Notes under the pieces: generated by a model | What the model was told of the DNA's origin: nothing | What the model saw: the letters and a program-made list of their open reading frames with translations, nothing else | The model's database searches: none | DNA from: Anaerolineaceae bacterium | Lineage (GTDB): Bacteria > Chloroflexota > Anaerolineae > Anaerolineales > Villigracilaceae | NCBI GenBank assembly: GCA_009772985.1 | Contig: WOUS01000002.1 | Span: forward strand, 186,001 to 250,000 | DNA length: 64,000 nt | Direction of reading: 5' to 3' | In this document: positions 26,563 to 36,521 of the stretch, piece by piece | Layout of the letters: the number at the start of each line of letters is the position of its first letter | Position numbering within the stretch: the stretch's first letter is position 1 | Made by a program: the position numbers and the translations under genes

Positions 26563-27279
26563 TTACGGGTTATTCCAGATCATCGTCCACGGCAGGTCAA
26601 TGACGGAGGGGGTGGTCGCATCAGTTGTGATGGCGGTGATTTGCGACGCCCGGATGATGCCCAGCGAGCCGCCAGCGTCAATGTAATGCAGGGCGGCAGC
26701 CTCGAACGAGGCAAACGGTCCGATCACCGTTCCCATGTTGTCCAGCACAATGATGGCTTCCCCCGTATCCACCGCGCAGACGTTGTGACCGCTGTCCGTG
26801 TCCGCGTTCAGCCCAAGCATGACGGCATCCCGGCCATTCATTTCGAGGAAATAGCATTGCAGGATGGCGTGCCCGTCGCAATCGTCCACGCCGCGCTCGT
26901 AGACCAGCCAGGCAGGAACGTACTCGTTGCCGCCGCGTTCGCGGGTGTCGTAAGCCCCGTCGTACATCATGTTGTGCGCCATAAAAGCGCTGACCTCCTG
27001 GATGGTATCCAGACAGGGGAGGATTTCCTGGAAGGTGTAGCGGGTGCGCGCTCCGGCGGTGGTCGCATCGTCGCAGTAATTGCCAGGCGGGGTTGGCCTG
27101 GCGGTCATGGTGGGCTGCAACTCGTACGTACCCGTGGCGGCGGGAAACTGGTTGATCTTCGTTGCCATTTGGTTGGTGGCCAGAGCCATCACATAGACGT
27201 CAATTTCAGGTTTGCAGGAAGCCAGCAGGGTGGCCAGAGCGAGAATCAGGAGGGCGAGTAAAAAACGAACAGTTTTCAT
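26563..27279 (-). CDS. lipoprotein with transglutaminase-like domain
   Basis: 238 aa. The signal peptide FLLALLILALATLLASC ends in a lipobox, so the protein is predicted lipid-anchored outside the membrane. The folded part has GVDDCDGHAILQCYFLEM, then SGHNVCAVD and IIVLDNMG: a Cys-His-Asp order like transglutaminase-like cysteine peptidases. ATG 27279 follows AAGGAG. The natural substrate is unknown; the catalytic call is inference from motif order. Confidence 0.65.
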   Translation of the reverse strand: MKTVRFLLALLILALATLLASCKPEIDVYVMALATNQMATKINQFPAATGTYELQPTMTARPTPPGNYCDDATTAGARTRYTFQEILPCLDTIQEVSAFMAHNMMYDGAYDTRERGGNEYVPAWLVYERGVDDCDGHAILQCYFLEMNGRDAVMLGLNADTDSGHNVCAVDTGEAIIVLDNMGTVIGPFASFEAAALHYIDAGGSLGIIRASQITAITTDATTPSVIDLPWTMIWNNP

Positions 27280-27326
27280 TTGCGCTCCTTTCAATCCGAT
27301 TATCGCGCATTTTACTCTCTGCGGGA

Positions 27327-29963
27327 TTAAGAACCTGCGGGAGGATCAGTATATTTCCTCTGCCACTCGAACAACTTGTTCAGCGCCTCGATGGGCGCGA
27401 GCGCATTCACGTCCAACTCCTTCAGCTCCTCCAGCAGCGGACTGGACTCCGGGAAGAGGGCGGCCTGCTGGGCGGCGTGCGGGTTGATCTTGACCGCCTT
27501 GCCGGAGGATTTCTCCAGTTCGGCCATGATCTCGCCCGCCCGTTGGATGACCGGGCGCGGCAGTCCCGCCAGTTGCGCCACGTGGATGCCGTACGATCGG
27601 TCCGCGCCACCGGGGATGATCTTGTGCAGGAAGACCACACTCCCGTCCGCTTCGGTGACGGCCACGTTGTAATTGCGCACACCCGGCAGCAGGTCCGCCA
27701 GTTGCGTCAGTTCGTGGTAGTGCGTGGCAAAGAGCGTTTTGGCCCGCAGGGACGGGTGGTTGTGAATGTACTCGACCACCGCCCAGGCAATCGAGACGCC
27801 GTCGTAGGTGCTGGTGCCGCGCCCGATTTCATCCAAAATCAAAAGCGAGCGCGGCGTGGCGTGGTGCAAAATATTCGCCGCCTCGATCATCTCCACCATG
27901 AACGTGGACTGCCCGGCGTGGATCTCGTCCTGCGCGCCGATGCGTGTAAAAATCCGGTCCACCAGCCCGATGACCGCCGACGCCGCCGGGACGAACGATC
28001 CCATCTGCGCCATCAGCGCGATCAGCGCCGCCTGCCGCAGGTAGGTGGACTTGCCCGACATGTTCGGCCCGGTGATGACCCGCACGATCTCGCCCTTCTC
28101 GAAGGTGATGTCGTTGGGGACGAAGCGCTCGCCGTGCAGGGTCGTTTCGACGACCGGATGCCGGCCCTCGCGGATGTCCAGCGCGTCATCCTCCCGGACC
28201 TCGGGCCGGGTGTACCCGCCCAGGGCGGCCGCCTCCGCCAGCGACGCCAGCACGTCCAGTTCGGCCAGCGCCCGCGCCGTGTCCAGCAGCCGCGCCGCGG
28301 ACTTCGCCAGCGCCGCACAGATTTCCTTGAAGAGCCGCAGTTCGATCTCGCGGATGCGCTCCTCGGCGTTCAGCACCAGCGTCTCGTACTCTTTCATCTC
28401 CGGCGTGATGAACCGTTCGGCGTTGACCAGCGTCTGCTTGCGGATGTAATCCTTCGGCGCGTTGGCGGCCTGCCCCTGCGAGATTTCGATGTAGTAGCCG
28501 AACACTTTGTTGTAGCCGACCTTCAGCGTTTTGATGCCCGTCCGCTGGCGTTCGGTGGGTTCCAGATTGTTGATCCACTCGCGGGCGTGGCGCGAGGCCT
28601 CGATCACCCCATCCAACTCGGCAGAATATCCAGGGCGAACGATGCCGGTGTTTTGCAGCGTCTGCGGCGGGTCATCGTCAATGGATTGCTGGAGCAGGGT
28701 CAGTTCTTCGGCGCAGATTTCGAAAGAAGGCAAGAAGGGAGAAGTAAGAAGGCTCTCCTTTTCATCTCCTCCCCTTTTCTCTTCTCTCTTTTTTTCTTCT
28801 TCCTTCTCCCCGATCACCTGACTTACGACCGGCAATCTCAAGAGTGTCTCGCGCGCCGCCGCCAAATCGCGCGGCTGGGCGTGACCCGAAAGGACGCGGT
28901 TGGTGAGACGTTCCAGGTCGTTGAGCGGTTTCAGCGCGGAGCGCAGTTCGGCGCGCAGCATCGAACGGTCGAAGAAATACTGCACGCCCTCCTGCCGGAC
29001 CCGGATGCGGGTCACGTCGAGCAGCGGCTGGCTGACCCACTGGCGCATCAGCCGTTTCCCCATCGGCGTGACGGTCTGGTCGAGGACGCCGAGCAGCGAG
29101 TTTTTCGTCTCGCCGCGCAGCGTTTCGGTTAATTCAAGATTGCGGCGCGTGGACGCGTCCAGCGTCATGAACTCGCCGAGCGCGTAGACGCGCAGCCCGG
29201 TCAGTAGGCCGAGGGCGGCGGGTTCGGTCTCTTTCAGGTATTGCAGGATGGCGCCCGCGGCGCGCACGGCCAGCGGCTTGTCGGTCAGCCCGAAACCGTC
29301 CAGGGCGGCGGCCTGGAAGTGGGCCAGCAGCGTCTCGCGGCATTTGCCCGGCTCGAAGCGCCAGGCGGGCCAGCCGGTCAGTTGGCCGGGGAGTCCGTTC
29401 GGGATGATGAGATTGTCGGGGTGGATGGTTTCGGCGGGGCGCAGGCGGGTCAGTTCGGCGCGCACCGGATTCAGGTCCAGCCCCGCATCGAGTTCGGTGA
29501 CGGCAAACTCGCCGGTAGTAATGTCCGCGTAGGCGATGCCGGCGCGTGATCCGGCGTCGCCGGACTCCAGAACCAGTGCGGCCAGGTAGTTGTTGGCGTC
29601 GCCGGGGAGCAGGCCGGGTTCGACGATCGTCCCCGGCGTGACGACGCGCACGACCTTGCGCGGGAAGATGCCCTTGACCGGCTGTTCGCCCATCTGCTCG
29701 GCAATGGCAACGTGGTAGCCCTTTTCGATCAGCCGGGCGAGGTAGTTTTCGACGGCGTGATAGGGGATGCCGGCCAGCGGGGCGCGCTGGCCTTTGCCGA
29801 CCGGGCGCGAGGTCAGGACGATGTCGAGTTCGCGCGAGACGGTCTCGGCGTCCTCGTCGAAGGTCTCGTAGAAATCGCCGAGGCGGAAGAACAGGATGGC
29901 GTCGGGGTACTGGCGCTTGGTCTCCAGGTATTGCTGGCGGACGGGGGTGACATCTTCGGTCAT
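27327..29963 (-). CDS. mutS: DNA mismatch repair protein MutS
   Basis: 878 aa, the usual MutS1 length. The mismatch-binding Phe-x-Glu is present (GDFYETF near residue 32). The ATPase has Walker A GPNMSGKSTYLRQ, LLILDEIGRGTSTYDG (Walker B) and ATHYHELTQ. The C-terminal tail ends with a short dimerisation-type segment. A lysine/glutamate-rich insert in the core/lever region (about residues 385-415: GEKEEEKKREEKRGGDEKES) comes from an in-frame low-complexity repeat. The TAGAAT box lies 6 nt before ATG, so the transcript is probably leaderless. No mutL is in the window. Confidence 0.95.
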   Translation of the reverse strand: MTEDVTPVRQQYLETKRQYPDAILFFRLGDFYETFDEDAETVSRELDIVLTSRPVGKGQRAPLAGIPYHAVENYLARLIEKGYHVAIAEQMGEQPVKGIFPRKVVRVVTPGTIVEPGLLPGDANNYLAALVLESGDAGSRAGIAYADITTGEFAVTELDAGLDLNPVRAELTRLRPAETIHPDNLIIPNGLPGQLTGWPAWRFEPGKCRETLLAHFQAAALDGFGLTDKPLAVRAAGAILQYLKETEPAALGLLTGLRVYALGEFMTLDASTRRNLELTETLRGETKNSLLGVLDQTVTPMGKRLMRQWVSQPLLDVTRIRVRQEGVQYFFDRSMLRAELRSALKPLNDLERLTNRVLSGHAQPRDLAAARETLLRLPVVSQVIGEKEEEKKREEKRGGDEKESLLTSPFLPSFEICAEELTLLQQSIDDDPPQTLQNTGIVRPGYSAELDGVIEASRHAREWINNLEPTERQRTGIKTLKVGYNKVFGYYIEISQGQAANAPKDYIRKQTLVNAERFITPEMKEYETLVLNAEERIREIELRLFKEICAALAKSAARLLDTARALAELDVLASLAEAAALGGYTRPEVREDDALDIREGRHPVVETTLHGERFVPNDITFEKGEIVRVITGPNMSGKSTYLRQAALIALMAQMGSFVPAASAVIGLVDRIFTRIGAQDEIHAGQSTFMVEMIEAANILHHATPRSLLILDEIGRGTSTYDGVSIAWAVVEYIHNHPSLRAKTLFATHYHELTQLADLLPGVRNYNVAVTEADGSVVFLHKIIPGGADRSYGIHVAQLAGLPRPVIQRAGEIMAELEKSSGKAVKINPHAAQQAALFPESSPLLEELKELDVNALAPIEALNKLFEWQRKYTDPPAGS
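28721..28811. repeat. low-complexity aga/tct block inside mutS
   Basis: About 90 bp made of aagaagg/gagaag words followed by their pyrimidine complement (cttttctcttctctc), able to fold back. Its translation is a charged insert absent from typical MutS. Confidence 0.7.
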
Positions 29964-29969
29964 GGGACG

Positions 29970-29975
29970 ATTCTA
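29970..29975 (-). promoter_or_regulatory. -10 box of a leaderless mutS start
   Basis: Minus-strand TAGAAT exactly 6 nt before ATG 29963. Confidence 0.55.
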
Positions 29976-29996
29976 CACCGTTTTGATTTTCTGGAC

Positions 29997-30016
29997 TATA
30001 ATCCGGCCACTATACT
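29997..30016 (+). promoter_or_regulatory. two candidate -10 boxes upstream of the MalK-like gene
   Basis: TATAAT (29997-30002) and TATACT (30011-30016) precede an AGGAGG ribosome binding site and ATG 30037. No convincing -35 is seen for either. Confidence 0.35.
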
Positions 30017-30036
30017 CTTTCGGATAGGAGGCTGAA

Positions 30037-31137
<1,101 letters not shown>

Positions 31138-31154
31138 ACGTTTTTTACCCCAGG

Positions 31155-31185
31155 ACCGCCAGGTGCATCCTGCCTGGCGGTTTCT
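31155..31185 (+). terminator. rho-independent terminator
   Basis: Stem accgccagg (31155-31163)/cctggcggt (31173-31181), loop of 9 nt, then ttctt. Confidence 0.75.
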
Positions 31186-31190
31186 TATGT

Positions 31191-31320
31191 CAGAGTTTGC
31201 TACCGGACAAAAGAGAAATGGGACGCGGATGGACGCGGAAAACGCGGATAAAACCGAGACAAAAATCCAAAAAAGCCTGATTCCGCGTACATCCGCGCTC
31301 GCCTGCACTCGTTCTTTTGA
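31191..31320. repeat. dispersed CGCGGA-word repeat, copy 2 (inverted to copy 1)
   Basis: Begins tttgctaccggacaaaagag and runs through acgcggat/cgcggaaaac words to tccgcgct; it is the near reverse complement of 483-630. Downstream (31459-31478) another tgtccggtagagaaatg occurs, a likely partial copy of the end. Confidence 0.75.
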
Positions 31321-31383
31321 GTGTCCGCGTCCAACCAGGAGGTTTGTGGCTCATTGGGAATCGGTGTGGTGTGCCGCCAGATG

Positions 31384-31436
31384 TAGGTCGGATTGCCAAT
31401 CCGACTTACGCCACGCGCCATATATGGCGGTCTATC
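31384..31436. repeat. two short palindromes upstream of gpmA
   Basis: gtcggattg-c-caatccgac (31387-31405 area) and cgccatatatggcg just after it. REP-like hairpins, with no T-tract. Confidence 0.6.
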
Positions 31437-31490
31437 ACGGCAAATCCAGAGAGCCAGGTTTGTCCGGTAGAGAAATGTCAGAGGTTGTTC

Positions 31491-32246
31491 ATGAACACAG
31501 CATACAAACTGGTTTTTGTCCGCCACGGGCAAAGTACGTGGAACCTGGAAAACCGCTTCACCGGCTGGACGGACGTTGACCTGACCGACCAGGGCCGCCA
31601 GGAAGCGCATGCGGGCGGCAAACTCCTGTGCGAGAAGGGCTACACGTTCGACGTGGCCTACACGTCCGTGCTCAAGCGCGCCATCCGCACGCTGAACATC
31701 ATCCAGGAAGAACTCGACCTGGACTGGATCCCGGTCGTCCGCGCCTGGCAGTTGAACGAACGCCACTACGGCGCGTTGCAGGGATTGAACAAGGCCGAGA
31801 CCGCCGCCAAATTCGGCGAAGCCCAGGTCAAGGTCTGGCGGCGCAGTTACGACACCCCGCCGCCCGCGCTGGAACCGGGCGACGAGCGCCACCCGCGCTT
31901 CGATCCGCGCTACGCGCACCTGACGCCTGCCCAGTTGCCCGCCACCGAGTCGCTCAAGATCACGCTGGAGCGCGTCCTGCCGTACTGGCACAGCGCTCTC
32001 GCCCCGGCGATCCAGTCCGGCAGGCGCGTGCTGGTGGCCGCGCACGGCAACAGCATCCGCGCCATGGTCAAGTATCTGGATAATGTTTCCGAGAGCGAGA
32101 TCACCGAACTGAACATCCCCACCGGCATCCCGCTGGTCTACGAACTGACCGCGGACCTGAAACCTGTCACGCACTACTACCTGGCGGACGAGGAGACTGT
32201 CCGCAAGGCGGCGGAGGCGGTCGCCAATCAGGGTATGGCGAAATAA
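31491..32246 (+). CDS. gpmA: 2,3-bisphosphoglycerate-dependent phosphoglycerate mutase
   Basis: 251 aa, the GpmA length. It interconverts 3- and 2-phosphoglycerate in glycolysis/gluconeogenesis. The catalytic phospho-histidine is in [10 protein letters not shown], and [11 protein letters not shown] (substrate loop), the second catalytic His in [10 protein letters not shown] and the C-terminal [11 protein letters not shown] are all present. ATG 31491 follows gagg at a suitable distance; the open frame upstream consists of repeat DNA. Followed by a strong terminator. Confidence 0.95.
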   Translation: MNTAYKLVFVRHGQSTWNLENRFTGWTDVDLTDQGRQEAHAGGKLLCEKGYTFDVAYTSVLKRAIRTLNIIQEELDLDWIPVVRAWQLNERHYGALQGLNKAETAAKFGEAQVKVWRRSYDTPPPALEPGDERHPRFDPRYAHLTPAQLPATESLKITLERVLPYWHSALAPAIQSGRRVLVAAHGNSIRAMVKYLDNVSESEITELNIPTGIPLVYELTADLKPVTHYYLADEETVRKAAEAVANQGMAK

Positions 32247-32252
32247 GCGAAT

Positions 32253-32285
32253 TCCCCGGAGTTTCCAAAACTCCGGGGATTTTTT
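32253..32285 (+). terminator. rho-independent terminator of gpmA
   Basis: 12-bp stem tccccggagttt/aaactccgggga, loop cca, then TTTTTT. Confidence 0.92.
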
Positions 32286-32322
32286 ATGTAAAATGGCTGT
32301 CCTGTACCCACGCCGAAGGCGG

Positions 32323-33216
32323 TCAGGCGGAGCCGGTGTTGGATTGCTTCGGTTGACTTATATCATGCGATGATGTAACAGTCAGGCCCCTACCTTTCCA
32401 ATGGCTAAATACATAATCATAAAATCCCGGGATGGCCTTTGCTCCGCAAATCGGCGCAAGTTCTTGCCCGGTTTTTGATAAGAGCACTTTTCCTATGTCA
32501 AGATTATTATCTTTTTCATTTGGAAAGTCAATAATCATTGGCTCGCCGCAATATAAAATGCCAAATTTCTTTGGCAGACGTTTTCGAATATATCCTGTGA
32601 GATTCTCGAAGCTTAATAGGCCGATTTCGTCGAGGTGCTTCAAAGTATTGAAATTTATCCCCTGCCTATTATAAATCTCGGCATCAACGGAGAAGATGAG
32701 CGGTGTAACACTCCCAATGATCCAGCTGAAACCACAAAGCGATTGAAAGAGCAGGGCATCAGTTCTATCCAGCGAACCGAGGAAATTTACAGTCCGTTTG
32801 GAATATGATCCTGGAGAATTTGCTTCCCCTGCCAGCACCTTCGCCCATAGAATCTGCATCTCATCATTAGAAATTAGTCTGCATTTGTCGAAGAAATTAG
32901 CGATCCAATCGTCATCCATTTTTTGGGGTTCTGCGCTGTTCTGAAGACCAGGTAATGCCTTCGCTGTAATCGCTTCCATGTTGCATTGCTTCTTGGCCTC
33001 TTCTGTGATGAACCTTTGTAGAGCCCGCCTCTGCAGCTTAGATATCTCGATTTGCGCCACTGCCTTAAATCTCTCTGCCTCCCCTTCGGCTTGTGCAATG
33101 CGACGGATTTGCCAAGGCTTGAAGATACCACCAATAGCGTCAGAAATCTTTTCGATGAGAACTGTAGCGGGCTTTGACAGATCGCCAAGATTGACTAGAG
33201 AAGCACCATCGGCCAT
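32323..33216 (-). CDS. DUF2806 family protein
   Basis: 297 aa. The N-terminus SLVNLGDLSKPATVLIEKIS and AIGGIFKPWQIRRIAQAE are typical of DUF2806 proteins, which have no established function. A helical central part contains the segment ILWAKVLAGEANSPGSYSKR. No signal peptide. The gene and its surroundings are distinctly AT-richer than flanking genes, suggesting horizontal acquisition. A GGAAGGG element precedes the ATG. Confidence 0.75.
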   Translation of the reverse strand: MADGASLVNLGDLSKPATVLIEKISDAIGGIFKPWQIRRIAQAEGEAERFKAVAQIEISKLQRRALQRFITEEAKKQCNMEAITAKALPGLQNSAEPQKMDDDWIANFFDKCRLISNDEMQILWAKVLAGEANSPGSYSKRTVNFLGSLDRTDALLFQSLCGFSWIIGSVTPLIFSVDAEIYNRQGINFNTLKHLDEIGLLSFENLTGYIRKRLPKKFGILYCGEPMIIDFPNEKDNNLDIGKVLLSKTGQELAPICGAKAIPGFYDYVFSHWKGRGLTVTSSHDISQPKQSNTGSA

Positions 33217-33344
33217 TTAGTATCCCTTCCTTTCTCAGCTTGTGATCTAAATCGGTTTCTCTGCAGCCTAACGGTATGCGTTATGCGTTACTGTAAATTT
33301 CTTATTTGTCATGACGGTTTTTCTCTGAATGTTTTGAACGACAA

Positions 33345-33378
33345 GCACTCAACTATGAGTTATGTCGTTCCGCATAGC
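33345..33378. repeat. inverted repeat in AT-rich gap
   Basis: Arms gaacgaca and tgtcgttc enclose a second stem actca/tgagt. It lies in the AT-rich gap 33217-33435, where no gene is visible. Nearby cctaacggtatgcgttatgcgttac is a short direct repeat of tgcgtta. Confidence 0.5.
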
Positions 33379-33435
33379 AGATTATATGCAGATTATACGA
33401 CGAAAACGTTTGGGCCTCGATATTCCAAATTCATC

Positions 33436-34395
33436 CTATTTCTTTCTTCCCGCCAGCGTGAAGAGCGCCGCGGCTCCCAGCGCCAGGAGCACGATCAGCC
33501 CCACGATGCCGGCCGTCGTGGTGAGCGGCAGCCCCGGCGACAGGATGGGAGTGGGCGTGGCGGGCGGGAGCGGCGTGAGCGTTGGCGTGGCGGTGGAGGT
33601 CGGCCACAGGGTGGAGGTCGGGAAGCGGGTCGGGGTGGAGGTTGGCAGGGTGGCGGTCGGGGTGAACGCCGCGCGGATGTAGATCTTCGTCCCGGTGTAG
33701 AGCGTCGCTTCAAGCGTCAACCCGTTCAGCGCAAGGATATCATTCAGCGGGACATTGTATGCGAAAGCAATCCCGTAGAGTGTGTCACCCTGCCGGACGA
33801 TGTGGATGAGGGAGCCGTCCGCGTTGGGCGTGTTCGGGAGGATGGTGCCGGTGGGGAGGGAGGCGCGCGGCGTGTAGGCCACCGGCGTCCCGCCCGTGGA
33901 AAGACCGCAGTCAATCACGTAATAATAAGTGTTTCCCGAAACCGTCACACCCGCGCCGATGTCGCGCAGGGTGGGGGAGAGCATGGTGTTTTGGTGCGGG
34001 GCGTCGCTCATCCACATCTGGATGATCCCGTCCACGGTCGGGTCGTTCACCAGGCCGACATTTTCCGAAAACCATCCGCCCTGGGAAAGATCGCCCGCCA
34101 CCAGATACCCGGCTGCCAGGGCGCGCTCGTGCGGGCGCGACCCGTCCGGGCCGGCGTGCGTCCACGTGCCGATGGAGGCCATGTACTCCGCCTGCCGCTG
34201 GGCGATGCCCATCAGGATGGCGTTCGGCGTGTAGGGCGAAAGCCCGTTGGCCGCGCGCAGGGCGTTGACCGCGTTGATGAGTTCGTCGGCAGTTGACAGG
34301 TCCGGCCCCGCCGCCTCGCTCCGGGCGGGCGCGGCCGGCGCGGCGGCGGTCAGCAGGAAGACAAGCAGGATCCCAAACAGGAGAAGTTTCCGCAT
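33436..34395 (-). CDS. secreted CAP/SCP-domain protein with LysM and C-terminal anchor
   Basis: 319 aa. Signal peptide (LLLFGILLVFLLTAAAPAA), then a CAP domain (about 35-170: ELINAVNALRAANGLSPY, HERALAAGYL, SENVGLV, HQNTMLSPTLRDIGAGV), a LysM domain (about 192-238: HIVRQGDTLYGIAFAYNVPL), a Thr/Pro-rich linker and a C-terminal hydrophobic span with a basic tail (FTLAGRKK). It is probably cell-surface attached through LysM and the membrane tail. TATAAT lies 6 nt before ATG, so it is likely leaderless. Confidence 0.87.
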   Translation of the reverse strand: MRKLLLFGILLVFLLTAAAPAAPARSEAAGPDLSTADELINAVNALRAANGLSPYTPNAILMGIAQRQAEYMASIGTWTHAGPDGSRPHERALAAGYLVAGDLSQGGWFSENVGLVNDPTVDGIIQMWMSDAPHQNTMLSPTLRDIGAGVTVSGNTYYYVIDCGLSTGGTPVAYTPRASLPTGTILPNTPNADGSLIHIVRQGDTLYGIAFAYNVPLNDILALNGLTLEATLYTGTKIYIRAAFTPTATLPTSTPTRFPTSTLWPTSTATPTLTPLPPATPTPILSPGLPLTTTAGIVGLIVLLALGAAALFTLAGRKK

Positions 34396-34401
34396 GGCGC
34401 C

Positions 34402-34407
34402 ATTATA
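34402..34407 (-). promoter_or_regulatory. -10 box of a leaderless start
   Basis: Minus-strand TATAAT, 6 nt (ggcgcc) before ATG 34395. Confidence 0.6.
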
Positions 34408-34496
34408 CCGGATTGGGGATTTTCATCCCGCCGCAAGATGACATTGCACATGCTTCCGCCGCCGCCTCCGGCAGTAAAATGGATGCGAGGTGTCCT

Positions 34497-35123
34497 ATGG
34501 TAACCCTAGCCATTCTTGCCGGAGGCCGGTCACAGCGCATGGGGCGGGACAAGGCGCTGACGCCGTTCCTGGGCCGGCCGCTCGTCTGCCGCGTTTGGGA
34601 CCGGCTGGCGCGGCTGGCAGACGAGACCCTGTTCGTGGCGGACGCGTCTGGAGAAATCCTCACGCTCGGCCCCCGCGTCGTCCCGGACCTGTTGCCTGCC
34701 CGCGGTCCGTTGGGCGGACTCTACACCGCGCTTGCTTCCGCTTCCCACCCGGCGGTCATTGTGGTCGGCTGTGACATGCCCTTCATCAACGCGGATCTGA
34801 TCGAGCACGCACTCCACATCCTGGCATCCGAAAACGCGGACGCGGTCGTGCCCTCGTCCACCGACGGCCTGGAACCGCTCCACGCGGTCTACCGCCGCGA
34901 GGCGTGCCTGCCCGCCGTCCGCGCCTCGCTGGAGCGCGGCGAACGGCGCGCGGTGGCGTGGTTCCCGCAGGCCAATGTCCGCATCCTGACGCCGGAGGAG
35001 ACGGCCGTTTTCGACCCGGATGGCATCGCGTTTTTTAATGCAAACACGCCCGAGGAACTGGCGCAGGCCGCGCAATGGGCGGCGGACGGCGGTCCGGGGT
35101 TCGATGTTATACTTCCGGGCTGA
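34497..35123 (+). CDS. mobA: molybdenum cofactor guanylyltransferase
   Basis: 208 aa. The nucleotide-binding N-terminus LAILAGGRSQRMGRDKAL, the LLPARGPLGGLYTAL segment and metal-binding GCDMPFIN match MobA, which attaches GMP to molybdopterin to give the bis-MGD cofactor used by formate dehydrogenases. GAGGTG stands 4 nt before ATG 34497. It is 12 nt ahead of fdhD, so the two form a maturation unit for the dehydrogenase encoded downstream. Confidence 0.9.
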   Translation: MVTLAILAGGRSQRMGRDKALTPFLGRPLVCRVWDRLARLADETLFVADASGEILTLGPRVVPDLLPARGPLGGLYTALASASHPAVIVVGCDMPFINADLIEHALHILASENADAVVPSSTDGLEPLHAVYRREACLPAVRASLERGERRAVAWFPQANVRILTPEETAVFDPDGIAFFNANTPEELAQAAQWAADGGPGFDVILPG

Positions 35124-35135
35124 CAGGCTCACGCG

Positions 35136-35924
35136 ATGCCAAACCCCAACCTTCCGCTCGAACTTCGAAAATATGCAAACGGCGCGTGGCACGCGGAGCG
35201 CGGCGGCGCGCCTGCCGAGATGCCGGTCACGCTGACGGTCAACGGCGAGGCGTGGCTGGAGTTCATGTGCACGCCGGAGCATCTCGACGCGCTGGCGGTC
35301 GGGTTCCTCTACAACGAGGGGCTGATCCAGGAGGTGAGTGAAGTTGCCGGGGTGCATATCTGCGAGCACGGCGACAATGCGGACGTGTGGCTGACCCATT
35401 CCGCTGAAAAGCCTGCTCACTGGAGGCGGACCTCGGGCTGTACGGGCGGGGTCACGGCGGCGGACGTCAAGCAGATGGTGGCCGACCGCCGCTTGCAGGT
35501 CCCGGACGGGGGCGCGCGAGCGAAAATGACGCCGGAAAGCATCGGCGGCCTGATGGGGCTGCTGCTTTCGCATCAAGCGCTTTACCGCACGACCGGCGGG
35601 GTGCATACCTCGGTGCTCAGCGACGGCAATGTAATCCTGGTGTCGGCGGAGGATATTGGCCGTCACAACACGCTGGACAAGATTGCGGGGATCTGCCTGC
35701 TGGAAAGCATCTGGCCGGAACCCCGCATTTTGTTGACCACCGGGCGCGTCAGTTCGGAGATGATGCAAAAGGCCGTGCGCATCGGCGCGGCGCTGGTGGT
35801 CTCGCGCACCGCGGCTTCCTCGCTGGCTGTGCAGATTGCAGAGGAAGCCGGCATCACGTTGATCGGCTATTGCCGGAGCGACCGGTTCACGGTCTACGCG
35901 CACGCGGAATGCCTGCAAGAATAA
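35136..35924 (+). CDS. fdhD: formate dehydrogenase maturation sulfurtransferase FdhD
   Basis: 262 aa. FdhD carries sulfur from a cysteine desulfurase to the Mo/W-bis-MGD cofactor. Family motifs are VGFLYNEGLI, TTGGVHTSVL, EDIGRHNTLDKIAG, TTGRVSSEMMQKA and VSRTAASSLA. The loop that carries CxxC in E. coli FdhD reads SGCTGGV here, so Cys102 is kept and the second Cys is replaced by Gly. Position beside mobA and ahead of fdhA supports the role. Confidence 0.93.
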   Translation: MPNPNLPLELRKYANGAWHAERGGAPAEMPVTLTVNGEAWLEFMCTPEHLDALAVGFLYNEGLIQEVSEVAGVHICEHGDNADVWLTHSAEKPAHWRRTSGCTGGVTAADVKQMVADRRLQVPDGGARAKMTPESIGGLMGLLLSHQALYRTTGGVHTSVLSDGNVILVSAEDIGRHNTLDKIAGICLLESIWPEPRILLTTGRVSSEMMQKAVRIGAALVVSRTAASSLAVQIAEEAGITLIGYCRSDRFTVYAHAECLQE

Positions 35925-35969
35925 GGGAAACCGGTAAATTCGGCGTGCAGCCGGAGTGACATTCAGTAT

Positions 35970-35998
35970 TTGACGTTCCAACTCTATGCGGATACACT
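35970..35998 (+). promoter_or_regulatory. promoter of the formate dehydrogenase operon
   Basis: TTGACG (35970-35975), a 17-nt spacer, TACACT (35993-35998); the predicted leader of about 35 nt carries AAAGGAGGT at 36022-36030. Confidence 0.7.
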
Positions 35999-36039
35999 GC
36001 TTCCAGCACATCTCTTTCGCCAAAGGAGGTACTTTATAC

Positions 36040-36507
36040 ATGTTTGCGCAGGAACTGGATCTCGCGCCGCTCGAGCGAGTGCTCGACGAATTCAAAGGCC
36101 AGAAGGGGGCGATCATTCCAATCCTTCAACGCGCCCAGGAGATCTACGGCTACCTCCCCGGGGAAGTGCTGGCTGCCATTTCCAAAAAAGCGGGTATTCC
36201 CATCAGCCGGTTGTATGGCGTTGCCACCTTTTACGCCCAATTCCGCCTGACCCGCCGCGGCCGGCACCTCATCAAAATTTGTGACGGGACCGCCTGTCAC
36301 GTGCGCGGCGCGGCCAAGATCGTCGAGGGGATCGAGAGCGCCTTGAATGTTCCGCCCGGCGGCAGCGACCCGGATTTCAAGTACAGCGTCGAGATTGTCT
36401 ATTGCCTCGGCTCGTGCGGACTGGCGCCCATCGCTGTGGTGGACGACAAAGTGTACGGCCAGACGGACGCGAACAACCTGGTCGCGCACGTGAAGCAATT
36501 GGAGTAG
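36040..36507 (+). CDS. NuoE/HylC-like [2Fe-2S] subunit, first copy
   Basis: 155 aa, thioredoxin-like [2Fe-2S] protein of the NuoE/HoxE/HydC family. The four ligands are Cys81, Cys86, Cys122 and Cys126 (CDGTACHVRG and YCLGSCGLAP). ATG 36040 is set by AAAGGAGGT 9 nt before it. First gene behind the operon promoter and 14 nt before the NuoF-like gene. It should dock to that flavoprotein and contribute an electron-transfer or bifurcation-related cluster. Confidence 0.9.
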   Translation: MFAQELDLAPLERVLDEFKGQKGAIIPILQRAQEIYGYLPGEVLAAISKKAGIPISRLYGVATFYAQFRLTRRGRHLIKICDGTACHVRGAAKIVEGIESALNVPPGGSDPDFKYSVEIVYCLGSCGLAPIAVVDDKVYGQTDANNLVAHVKQLE

Positions 36508-36521
36508 GGTGGGAGAAGATT

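Noticed and set aside
26563-27279. Assignment as a specific peptidase
   Set aside because: Only the Cys-His-Asp order supports a transglutaminase-like fold; nothing identifies a substrate or reaction.
33265-33300. Integron attC-like site (cctaac...gcgttat)
   Set aside because: Only short matches to core-site ends, no paired inner boxes, no integrase and no cassette array.
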